Below, piece by piece: positions 22,872 through 29,291 of a stretch of DNA of 29,291 nucleotides. This stretch comes from Bacteroidales bacterium GP3 (GTDB lineage: Bacteria > Bacteroidota > Bacteroidia > Bacteroidales > Muribaculaceae): assembly GCA_001701075.1 (NCBI GenBank), contig DAAK01000207.1:1-29291 (forward strand), read 5' to 3'. A program made the position numbers and the translations under genes. Below the pieces are notes generated by a model that had not been told where the DNA came from, searched no databases, and saw nothing but the letters and a program-made list of their open reading frames with translations. Within the stretch, counting starts at the first letter, position 1. Every line of letters begins with the position of its first letter.

Positions 22872-23855
22872 TCAATCCTCTATTGGGGATGTCTTTCGAA
22901 GGAGCATCACCTGCTTGCCGTTGCTTCCGATAAATTCAATTTCATCGGCACTCACCTTTTTTGCAGTCACTGCTTCTTCGAGAGCCATAGTCATTCGTGT
23001 CTCCCATCCTGAATTTGGACATGCCATACGTGTCATGGCAATTTTGGAGAAGGAAATTGAATTGGCTGCATCCATATCGGTCTCAAGCTCACCATTGATG
23101 ATGTTGCATCCGGTGTTTCCGTGCATTTTCTTTTCGTCGACATCAAGAGCTATTTTCATGTCTTCGATATCTACTTTTTCTCCATCTATGGCTATGACAG
23201 CCCAAGTGCCATCAAGGAAATGGAAGTCACGGTGCATCAGTTCCATTACTTCGCGTCCTCCTGCGTCATAGAATCGAAGGATGCTTTCAGAATCAGCGCT
23301 GTCTTCTTCTGTGTATTTTACAGTCAGGCCTAAAGCCTCTCCAATTTCCACATCGGTGATGTTGCTTTGTCCACACATCATCATGGTTGTGGCAAGATTG
23401 CTGAATGAGATGGTCTTGTCTACATAGCTGCTTGTGTATTGGCCGTTAATGATATTGCAGCCATTGTTGCCGTAGATACGGTTTTCTCCAGGTACAAACT
23501 TGATGTATGGAGCAACTTCACCCACAGCTTGGTTGCCAAACACTTTTTCTATAGCCCAGTCGCCAGAAAGTGCACCTTTTTCCTGCACATCAGCAATCTG
23601 CTGGAGCTTTTCATTTACTTTTGCCATAGCCTTTTCTGCTTCATTTTTTGTAGACTTGGCTGTCTTGGCTGCCTCAGCCTTAGCTTTCTTAGCATCCTTT
23701 TCAGCCTCATTTTTCTCTGTTTCTACCCATCCTTGAAGGCCTTTTCCACTTCCTTCATTGTTTGACGATGGTTTGAAAATTGAGCAGCTTGTGGCACTGA
23801 ATGCCATTGCCACACCTAACGCTGCAATCATTAAAAAGTTATTTCTATTCTTCAT
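22872..23855 (-). CDS. Lipoprotein with tandem META (HslJ-like) domains and an Ala/Lys coiled coil
   Basis: The 327-residue protein has a lipoprotein signal with Cys24 (SATSC). A charged, helical Ala/Lys/Glu-rich stretch (about 47-88) should form a coiled coil. Two META domains follow (about 95-205 and 215-325). Each has the hallmark N-G-CN-I-G (GNNGCNIINGQY and GNTGCNIINGEL) and a later Met/Cys motif (MMMCG and RMACPN). META domains occur in HslJ and in envelope stress or adhesion proteins, so a periplasmic or outer-membrane stress role is plausible. Its pairing with an Hsp15-like gene fits a stress theme. It has its own promoter. Confidence 0.85.
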   Translation of the reverse strand: MKNRNNFLMIAALGVAMAFSATSCSIFKPSSNNEGSGKGLQGWVETEKNEAEKDAKKAKAEAAKTAKSTKNEAEKAMAKVNEKLQQIADVQEKGALSGDWAIEKVFGNQAVGEVAPYIKFVPGENRIYGNNGCNIINGQYTSSYVDKTISFSNLATTMMMCGQSNITDVEIGEALGLTVKYTEEDSADSESILRFYDAGGREVMELMHRDFHFLDGTWAVIAIDGEKVDIEDMKIALDVDEKKMHGNTGCNIINGELETDMDAANSISFSKIAMTRMACPNSGWETRMTMALEEAVTAKKVSADEIEFIGSNGKQVMLLRKTSPIED

Positions 23856-23871
23856 GATCTTTCTATTTTTG

Positions 23872-23903
23872 CAAAATTAATTAATTTTTTCCATTTTTCC
23901 AAA
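23872..23903 (-). promoter_or_regulatory. Promoter of the META lipoprotein/hslR operon
   Basis: On the minus strand TTTG (23903-23900), a 20-base spacer and TAATTTTG (23879-23872) match the consensus. The start codon at 23855 lies 16 bases after the -7 element, giving a very short leader. Confidence 0.75.
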
Positions 23904-23928
23904 CCCTCACTTCCCCCTTTCCCCAAAT

Positions 23929-23984
23929 CTGACACCTGACACCTGACACCTGAAAACTGAAAACTGATGACTGAAGACTGAAGT
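23929..23984. repeat. Heptad array CTGANNN between ndh and the META lipoprotein gene
   Basis: Eight consecutive 7-mers in perfect phase: CTGACAC three times, CTGAAAA twice, CTGATGA, CTGAAGA, CTGAAGT. It begins one base from the ndh stop codon and lies upstream of the META operon promoter. It shares its unit type with the arrays at 25297, 27423 and 28598. Confidence 0.92.
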
Positions 23985-23985
23985 C

Positions 23986-25257
23986 TCAATCCCCCCAATG
24001 CTTCCTTAGCGGATATTTCACCGGCCTCATCAGCAATCGAAGCGACGTAGAGTAGGTGCAGTAGTTCCAAATCCAATTTAGCAAGACAGTTGCCTTTGTC
24101 CTTACTCCAAGTATGCTTATCAAGTGTATAGCCATCCAAAGCCACCATGCGAATCTCCCGGCAAATGTCATCTTCCCGATCTGAGCAATCGCCTTGTTTC
24201 TTCCTATGGTAGCCATGGTACCCTTGTCATTATACTTGAATGCCTTTATCATCTCTCCTTTGTTAAGGTTTGATGCAAGGTTTCTCGCCTGCTGTATAGC
24301 CGGCTGTGCCACTTGTGGATGTCCGTTAGGATAATCTTCGGTTTGCATTAAGGCTATGTCTCCGACTGCATACACCTCATCTGCACCTTTGACTCTGTTG
24401 AACTCATCTACAATTATGCGATTCCCTCTTCCTATCATTTCTTGGGGAATCCCTGGCATCGGTTCTCCTTTCACTCCGGCTGTCCATATCAGCGTTTCCC
24501 AATACTCCTGATGACCGTCAGCAAATGACACCATCTTTTCTTCGTAGCCTTTCATCACGGTATTGAGCCTGATGTCTACCATGAGTTGGCTTAGATATAC
24601 ATATGCTTTCTGACTCAGTTTAGGGTCAAATGCAGATAGCAACCTGTCTGCTCCCTCCACCAGAGTGATTGTCATGTCTTCGGGATCAAGTTCCGGATAC
24701 TCCCTTGGAAGCACATCCCGTTTCATCTCCCCGAGGGCTCCGGCTATCTCTACTCCCGCCGGACCGCCGCCTATCACAAGGAAACTCAGCAACTGTTTTC
24801 TTCGTTCGGTATCCTTTTCGATACACCCCCTTTCAAGACGGTCCAGGATTTCATCCCTTGTATGGCTTGCCTCTCCGGATGTCTTTATTCCAAATACATT
24901 TTCTTCAAGACCATTCATGCCAAAATAGTTGTTTGTCGAACCTGCCGCTACGACGAGTTTATCATATCTTAGCGTTTCATAGCTTGTTGAAACAGTTTTT
25001 GCCGACATATCTATATTCTTGATATGACCCATATGATAGGTCACGTCTCCTTTGGTCTTTTTGAACTCCCTTCTGAATGGAAAGGAAATGCTCGGCACGT
25101 CAAGTGCCGATGATGCTATCTGATAGAAAAGAGGAGGAAAGGAATGATAGTTGTTGCGGTCAATTATCTTTACCTTAAATTTCTTTCTGTCAAGACGCTT
25201 CGCAAGATTCATCCCGGCAAATCCACCTCCTATGATGACAACTGTCTGTTTTTCCAT
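23986..25257 (-). CDS. ndh: Type II NADH:quinone oxidoreductase (NDH-2)
   Basis: NDH-2 is a single-subunit, non-proton-pumping flavoprotein that passes electrons from NADH to (mena)quinone at the inner face of the membrane. The 423-residue protein has an FAD-binding Rossmann motif VIIGGGFAGMNLA (7-19), an NAD-binding motif VIGGGPAGVEIA (about 161-172), TAGVKG and the second FAD motif YAVGDIAL. A hydrophobic C-terminal third (FAWWLWMAIHLISILGV) is the membrane-attachment region. Length and motifs are typical. It is monocistronic between heptad arrays; no consensus promoter is obvious in the divergent gap upstream. Confidence 0.94.
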   Translation of the reverse strand: MEKQTVVIIGGGFAGMNLAKRLDRKKFKVKIIDRNNYHSFPPLFYQIASSALDVPSISFPFRREFKKTKGDVTYHMGHIKNIDMSAKTVSTSYETLRYDKLVVAAGSTNNYFGMNGLEENVFGIKTSGEASHTRDEILDRLERGCIEKDTERRKQLLSFLVIGGGPAGVEIAGALGEMKRDVLPREYPELDPEDMTITLVEGADRLLSAFDPKLSQKAYVYLSQLMVDIRLNTVMKGYEEKMVSFADGHQEYWETLIWTAGVKGEPMPGIPQEMIGRGNRIIVDEFNRVKGADEVYAVGDIALMQTEDYPNGHPQVAQPAIQQARNLASNLNKGEMIKAFKYNDKGTMATIGRNKAIAQIGKMTFAGRFAWWLWMAIHLISILGVRTKATVLLNWIWNYCTYSTSLRLLMRPVKYPLRKHWGD

Positions 25258-25296
25258 AATATTATTTATATTGATCTATGCCTTCCTCTCAAACCA

Positions 25297-25331
25297 GAAG
25301 CCTGACGCCTGAAGCCTCAAGACTTAAGACA
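25297..25331. repeat. Short heptad array in the ndh/TPR divergent gap
   Basis: Five 7-mers in phase: GAAGCCT, GACGCCT, GAAGCCT, CAAGACT, TAAGACA. Read in the other phase they are CTGACGC, CTGAAGC, CTCAAGA, so they belong to the CTGANNN type. This is the only array not next to a stop codon, as both neighbours start here. Confidence 0.75.
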
Positions 25332-25368
25332 TGTTTCTTGAAATACAACATTCTTGATGCCATTCAGG

Positions 25369-25400
25369 TTTGCAAATTCGGAAAAAAACGATTAACTTTG
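25369..25400 (+). promoter_or_regulatory. Promoter of the TPR gene, very close to its start codon
   Basis: TTTG at 25369-25372, a 20-base spacer and TAACTTTG at 25393-25400 match the consensus. Only four bases separate the -7 element from the ATG at 25405, so transcription should begin at or next to the start codon, giving a leaderless or nearly leaderless mRNA. Confidence 0.75.
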
Positions 25401-25404
25401 CCAT

Positions 25405-27411
25405 ATGAAACGTCAGGCAACATACTTTTTACTCATCATAAGCCTTTTTTTTCCATCGGCTCTCAAGGCTCAGATCAATGCTGAGCAGGTGCTCACTATT
25501 GGAAGAAACGTCCTTTCTATGGACGATTATATGCTCGCTATTCAGTACTTTAATCAGGCGATTAAAGCCAAACCATATCTTGCTGATCCTTATTTTCTCC
25601 GGGGGCTTGCAAAAATGAGTCTTGATGACTATAAAGGTGCTGAAATTGACTGTACGGAAGCTCTGAAGCGAAATAAATTCAAGACTGAAGCGTATAAGCT
25701 CAGGGGATTCGCAAGGCAACATCTTGGCCTCGATTCCCTTGCAATTGAGGACTACAATGAAGGACTCAAACATGATCCCACCGACAAGTATTTTCTCTTT
25801 TACAAAGGTGTAGCTCAGACCACCTTGAAGAAAAATGATGAGGCTCTCCAGACGATGAATCAACTTCTGCGTCTGTATCCTCGCTTCGAGGAGGGATATT
25901 CAGCCCGCGCTGTGCTCAATCTCCAGCGTGAGGATACTGTGGCAGCACTCGACGATGTGGAGAAGGCTATCAAGCTGAATAGGGCCATGATAAATCCTTA
26001 TCTGATTAGGGCTGACATCGAGAGCAGCCGTGGAAACTGGGACGTCGCTCTCTCCGACATGGATGAAGCTGTAAAGTTATATCCCGAAGAGCCCGGTTTC
26101 TATATCAACAGGGCTTATGTGAGATATAACACCGACAATTATCTTGGGGCGATGTCTGACTATAACTATGCGTTGCAACTCGACCCTAAGAATATGGCCG
26201 CTCTCTTTAATAGGGCTCTTCTGCGTTTTGAGGTGAAAGATCTTATCAATGCAAAGAAAGACTTCACAGAGGTTCTCAATCTTAATCCTCACAATTTTCA
26301 TGCTCTCTATAATAGGGGTCTTGTGCAGCTTGAGACTGGCGAATACAAGGAGGCTCTCGCCGACTTTAAGAGCATTGCGGCAAGATACCCCAATTTCTAT
26401 CCGGTCTATTATGCAATCGCAGAGGCGGAGAGAAATCTTGGAAACCTGAAGGCTGTCGGAGCAAATGTCAACTATGCAGAGAGTCTCGTTCGCAAATACG
26501 TGGCAAATCCGGAGTCTAATCCCCTTGACCGCCCTACTATTGCAGCCGGCACTCCACGTAATGCCAATAAAACTCCCGATGGTGAGGAAGAGGATGAAAA
26601 TGAGGTGATGAATAGGTTTAATCAGCTTGTCACCATGCAGGAAATTCCTCAGACTCAACTCTCCTACAATGAAAGGATAAAAGGACGTGTGCAGGATCGC
26701 AACGTTATGGCTGAGCCAGAACCCCTTTATACTATTTCTTTCAATCCCCCTTCGAAAGCTTTGGGTGGAGTCACTAATTATTTCCGTGCTCTTGATGATT
26801 TCAACCGCGGACGATACATTACCCGCACCCTTTATCTGTCTCCTTTGCAGTCCGGACTCTCAGATGAGGAATATGAGACTCTATTCAAGATGGCCGAAAG
26901 TTATACTTCTGCAATTGCGAGCAGTGGCAGTAAGGTGCGACCTGCCGATCTTCTTGCCCGAGGAGTTGCATATTCCATGCTGAAAAACTATAAGGGAGCT
27001 ATAGAGGATTTCGATGCAATTATCGATGCTAATAAAGATTTCACTGTAGCTTATATAGCAAGAGGAGTGGCAAGATATGAGAATGCAAAGACCGAGGAAG
27101 ACCAACGGCTTGCAATGCAAGGAATAGCGATGGCGGCCGCTGACTTCGATGCAGCTACCCGTCTTGATCCGCGTCTCGTACATGCATGGTTTAACAAGGG
27201 TTACATCCTATACACTCAGCGGGATTATTCGCAGGCAGCCGAATGCTTCACAAAAGTATTGGAGATTGACCCTGAGTTTGGGGCAGCATTCTATAATCGC
27301 GGTCTCTGTTCCCTTTCCGCCGGCAAGAAAGCCGAAGCTTTCGCCGACCTATCTCGAGCCGGCGAACTTGGAGTCCTCCCCAGCTACAACATCCTCAAGC
27401 GCATGAAATAA
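25405..27411 (+). CDS. Secreted tetratricopeptide repeat (TPR) protein
   Basis: This 668-residue exported protein is built mainly of TPRs, which are protein-binding helical hairpins. The N-terminus MKRQATYFLLIISLFFPSALKAQ is a clear signal peptide ending near residue 23, which also supports the start. About ten TPR units follow (about 26-359), each with the 34-residue A--YF-RG--------Y--A--D---AL pattern. A less regular linker with an acidic patch (near 390-400) comes next. A second block of about four TPRs ends the protein (about 510-660). The partner and role are unknown; a periplasmic or cell-surface scaffold is likely. It is transcribed from a promoter that almost touches the ATG. Confidence 0.88.
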   Translation: MKRQATYFLLIISLFFPSALKAQINAEQVLTIGRNVLSMDDYMLAIQYFNQAIKAKPYLADPYFLRGLAKMSLDDYKGAEIDCTEALKRNKFKTEAYKLRGFARQHLGLDSLAIEDYNEGLKHDPTDKYFLFYKGVAQTTLKKNDEALQTMNQLLRLYPRFEEGYSARAVLNLQREDTVAALDDVEKAIKLNRAMINPYLIRADIESSRGNWDVALSDMDEAVKLYPEEPGFYINRAYVRYNTDNYLGAMSDYNYALQLDPKNMAALFNRALLRFEVKDLINAKKDFTEVLNLNPHNFHALYNRGLVQLETGEYKEALADFKSIAARYPNFYPVYYAIAEAERNLGNLKAVGANVNYAESLVRKYVANPESNPLDRPTIAAGTPRNANKTPDGEEEDENEVMNRFNQLVTMQEIPQTQLSYNERIKGRVQDRNVMAEPEPLYTISFNPPSKALGGVTNYFRALDDFNRGRYITRTLYLSPLQSGLSDEEYETLFKMAESYTSAIASSGSKVRPADLLARGVAYSMLKNYKGAIEDFDAIIDANKDFTVAYIARGVARYENAKTEEDQRLAMQGIAMAAADFDAATRLDPRLVHAWFNKGYILYTQRDYSQAAECFTKVLEIDPEFGAAFYNRGLCSLSAGKKAEAFADLSRAGELGVLPSYNILKRMK

Positions 27412-27422
27412 TCCCCCGAAAT

Positions 27423-27520
27423 CTGAATTCTGACAACTGAAAACTGACAACTGAAAACTGAAAACTGAAATCTGACAACTGAAATCTGACAACTGAAAAC
27501 TGACAACTGAAAACTGATAC
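27423..27520 (+). repeat. Fourteen-unit heptad array CTGANNN between the TPR and AI-2E genes
   Basis: Fourteen consecutive 7-mers without phase slip, mostly alternating CTGACAA and CTGAAAA, with CTGAAAT, CTGAATT and CTGATAC variants. The array fills nearly the whole 111-base gap. The next unit in phase (27521-27527) contains the ATG of the downstream gene at unit positions 3-5. Confidence 0.95.
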
Positions 27521-27522
27521 CC

Positions 27523-28608
27523 ATGACTCAACATTACTGGAACATAGACAGGATCATGAAGCTCATAATTGGGCTGGCAATAGCATTTGCGCTTATGGCA
27601 TTGATGAGCTGCCTTAGCCACGTGCTTCTCCCATTCTTTATAGCTTGTTTTGTAGCTTACATTTTGCAACCACTCGTGGATCTGAACAGAAAACTGACTC
27701 ACGAGAAAGGTAGGGCTATCTCTTCAATATTGACAGTGATTGAGGTTCTTGCTGTAATCGCGGGAATCATCTACCTTTTCATGCCTCATGTCATTAAGGA
27801 ACTGGATGTTCTCACTGGTATCATCCATGAGGTGACATCTGGAAAACGTCCGATGCCAAAGGAATATGTTGAACTCATCACTTGGGTTGAGAACTATGTC
27901 AGACCGTCAGAAATCAAGTCGCAGTTGAGCGGCGTGCATTTAGGGTCTATCATAAGCAAAGGCACTTCCCTACTCAACGAATCCATCACCGTTATCCTTG
28001 ACGTCTTGGGTTGGGCATTGACTTTGATTTATGTCCTCTTCATACTTATCGACTATCCACAGATTGTCAGAGGATTCAAACTCATCATCCCTCATAAATA
28101 TAGAGAAAATGCAATGGTTGTGGTAAGGGATGTACAGACTAATATGGACCATTACTTCCGTGGCCAGGGTCTTGTGGCTCTATGTGCAGCCGTTTTCTAT
28201 TGCATCGGCTTTTCCATTGTGGGTTTGCCACTCGCCATACCAATGGGAATCTTGGTTGGCATACTTTATATGATACCCTATTTCCAGTATGTGACATTGA
28301 TACCGGTGGCGATTATATGCGCCATATACTCTCTAAGTGGAGACGTGACTTTCTTAAGTCTGTTTGGCAGGTCTCTGCTGGTCTATGTGGTGAGTCAGTG
28401 CATCTGTGATTATATCCTTACTCCTCATATCATGGGAAAGGAAATGGGAATGAATGCAGCGTTAATTCTGTTGTCGCTTTCTATTTGGGGTAGCCTCTTT
28501 GGCATCATCGGTATGATTATAGCACTTCCGGTATCATCATTGATCATGGCCTACTACGAACGCTACATCTCTAATCCCCGCCCCCAACATCCAACCCCTG
28601 AGCCCTGA
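27523..28608 (+). CDS. AI-2E family transporter (PF01594-type permease)
   Basis: The family (YdiK/YhhT/TqsA-like) contains multi-pass inner-membrane exporters. A few members move autoinducer-2 or act as ion antiporters; most are uncharacterised. The 361-residue protein shows the family layout: two to three N-terminal membrane helices (about 12-80, with FFIACFVAYILQPLVD), an amphipathic soluble region (about 85-155), and a C-terminal membrane block with LTLIYVLFILIDYP, GLPLAIPMGILVGILYMIPYFQY and a late GSLFGIIGMIIALPVSS. The last residues, NPRPQHPTPEP, are Pro-rich and are read from the beginning of the following heptad array, so the native end was probably a few residues earlier. The substrate is unknown. 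Confidence 0.92.
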   Translation: MTQHYWNIDRIMKLIIGLAIAFALMALMSCLSHVLLPFFIACFVAYILQPLVDLNRKLTHEKGRAISSILTVIEVLAVIAGIIYLFMPHVIKELDVLTGIIHEVTSGKRPMPKEYVELITWVENYVRPSEIKSQLSGVHLGSIISKGTSLLNESITVILDVLGWALTLIYVLFILIDYPQIVRGFKLIIPHKYRENAMVVVRDVQTNMDHYFRGQGLVALCAAVFYCIGFSIVGLPLAIPMGILVGILYMIPYFQYVTLIPVAIICAIYSLSGDVTFLSLFGRSLLVYVVSQCICDYILTPHIMGKEMGMNAALILLSLSIWGSLFGIIGMIIALPVSSLIMAYYERYISNPRPQHPTPEP

Positions 28609-28653
28609 TCCCTGACACCTGAAATCTGACAACTGAAGACAGAAGACTGAAAA
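28598..28653 (+). repeat. Heptad array CTGANNN spanning the AI-2E stop codon to the MmcQ start
   Basis: Eight 7-mers in phase: CTGAGCC, CTGATCC, CTGACAC, CTGAAAT, CTGACAA, CTGAAGA, CAGAAGA, CTGAAAA. The AI-2E stop TGA (28606-28608) lies inside unit two. The next unit in phase (28654-28660) holds the downstream ATG at positions 3-5, the same phase as the array at 27423. Confidence 0.92.
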
Positions 28654-28655
28654 CT

Positions 28656-29024
28656 ATGGACATCGAATCTGTAAGAGAATACTGCCTTTCACTTCCTTTG
28701 ACTACTGAAGATGAGGCATTTGGAGAAGGATTACTCCTTTTCAGAACATTCAATAAGATATTTGCTTGCCTATCAATTATGGGCGACGATTACCTTGCTC
28801 TCAAATGTGATCCTGAATATGCTATTGAATTGAGAGAAAGATATTCGGAGATTGCTCCAGCCTATCACTGGAACAAGAAATATTGGAATCAGTTGCGCCC
28901 AAGCCAGATGCGCGACTCTGAATTCCTCAAGTCACTCATCCGGCACAGCTACTCCGAGATTGTAAAAAAGCTCCCCAAGAAAACGAAACTCGAATTCCCC
29001 GAAATCACCGACATCCATTCCTAA
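28656..29024 (+). CDS. MmcQ/YjbR family protein
   Basis: This is a small single-domain protein of 122 residues with a CyaY/YjbR-like alpha/beta fold expected from family resemblance. The signature features are the N-terminal REYCLSLPLTTEDEAFGEGLLLFR, then CLSIMGDDYLALKCDP, and WNQLRPSQMRDSEFLKSLIRHSYSEIVKKLP. The family is annotated as DNA-binding from structural similarity, but its cellular role is not established. It is separated from the AI-2E gene only by a heptad array and has no promoter of its own visible, so it is probably cotranscribed. Confidence 0.9.
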   Translation: MDIESVREYCLSLPLTTEDEAFGEGLLLFRTFNKIFACLSIMGDDYLALKCDPEYAIELRERYSEIAPAYHWNKKYWNQLRPSQMRDSEFLKSLIRHSYSEIVKKLPKKTKLEFPEITDIHS

Positions 29025-29104
29025 TTCCCCCTATGGAAGAGAGGGGAGGATGGGAAGAGGGAAATATATTTTAATATGTATTAATATGTTTTAGAGCATA
29101 TTTA

Positions 29105-29136
29105 TTTGGAAGGATAGATAATAATTATTATATTTG
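29105..29136 (+). promoter_or_regulatory. Promoter at the right edge of the window
   Basis: TTTG at 29105-29108, a 20-base spacer and TATATTTG at 29129-29136 match the Bacteroidetes consensus. It sits in AT-rich DNA after the MmcQ gene and points out of the window. The gene it drives is not visible. Confidence 0.65.
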
Positions 29137-29139
29137 CGA

Positions 29140-29291
29140 TTGGAATCTCGCGATATGCAGCCTCAGAGGAGGACAAGCCGGGTATTGGGAGGTTCGGAAT
29201 AACATACGAAAGGCGTTTACTGCGCTTTATTTCTTGGCTCTAAGAAACTTCGCAACTTTCTAAGTCATAGTCAAGGATGAAGCAATAGTAG
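29140..29291 (+). other. Unassigned transcribed leader at the window edge
   Basis: About 150 bases follow the promoter at 29105-29136 without a convincing coding region. They have a higher GC content than the promoter region and contain short potential stems: GCG with CGC around 29223-29235, and CTAAGAAACTT with AACTTTCTAAG around 29241-29265 (two mismatches in 11, CGC loop). A 15-codon frame (ATG 29155 to TAA 29200-29202) is possible. This could be a long 5' leader, an attenuator or a small RNA for a gene beyond the edge. I do not recognise it as a known family. Confidence 0.35.

Noticed and set aside
27423..27520. CRISPR array
   Set aside because: The repeats are 7 bases long and directly adjacent, with no spacers, no palindromic direct repeat and no cas genes nearby.
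1..29291. Insertion sequences, prophage, integrase or defence system genes
   Set aside because: No transposase, recombinase, phage structural, toxin-antitoxin, restriction or Cas protein was recognised; genes are mostly core functions in normal arrangements.
1..29291. tRNA or rRNA genes
   Set aside because: No cloverleaf with conserved TTC-type T-arm and CCA end, and no rRNA-like segment, was noticed in the gaps, which are mostly filled by repeats and promoters.

Overview
This window looks like chromosomal core sequence from a Bacteroidales bacterium, probably a Muribaculaceae-like gut commensal; the species cannot be named from the sequence. Six promoters show the Bacteroidetes sigma factor layout, TTTG (or GTTG), exactly 20 bases, then TAnnTTTG. 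Shine-Dalgarno sites are weak or absent. The gene content and order fit this group: ftsY-rimO, a tamB-like gene divergent from tsaD, an HslR-like S4 protein next to a META-domain lipoprotein, and a long secreted TPR protein.

Layout. Bases 1-341 hold the terminator of an unseen upstream gene and the broken remnant of a Crp/Fnr-type regulator. Bases 342-5700 are a plus-strand run: ftsY (SRP receptor), rimO (S12 methylthiotransferase), an isochorismate synthase and a secreted M13 metallopeptidase. prs (5807-6754) has its own promoter and a short upstream open frame. A minus-strand run follows (14043 down to 6948): a 1512-residue TamB-like protein, a patatin-like phospholipase and a cytoplasmic GH13 enzyme. 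tsaD is divergent from tamB and leads a plus-strand run: tsaD, a CinA-like protein lacking its N-terminal domain, a Yip1-like membrane protein, smpB and a U32 family protein. On the minus strand lie uvrA with a small lipoprotein, then a META lipoprotein with an HslR-like gene, then ndh. Last, on the plus strand, are a TPR protein, an AI-2E family permease and an MmcQ/YjbR protein, with a promoter and an unassigned leader at the right edge.

Most genes are housekeeping: protein targeting and translation (ftsY, rimO, tsaD, smpB), nucleotide, quinone and respiratory metabolism (prs, menF, ndh), envelope functions (tamB-like, patatin, M13, lipoproteins) and DNA repair (uvrA).

The unusual layer is between the genes. 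Nine of the roughly thirteen intergenic gaps longer than about 40 bp contain tandem arrays of 7-mers (or mixed 7/8-mers). Units are nearly perfectly phased within each array, but the consensus differs between arrays: AAAKATT, NATCNTT, GACTCTT, CTGANNN, TAACCC(C)TA. Several arrays begin exactly on the AA of the upstream TAA stop codon. Three TAACCC arrays or their neighbours lead into a hairpin with a GCTTGC centre and covarying arms that ends 8-10 nt before the next start codon. These repeats resemble cyanobacterial STRR heptamers in style. They are the best candidate in this window for an undescribed element family.
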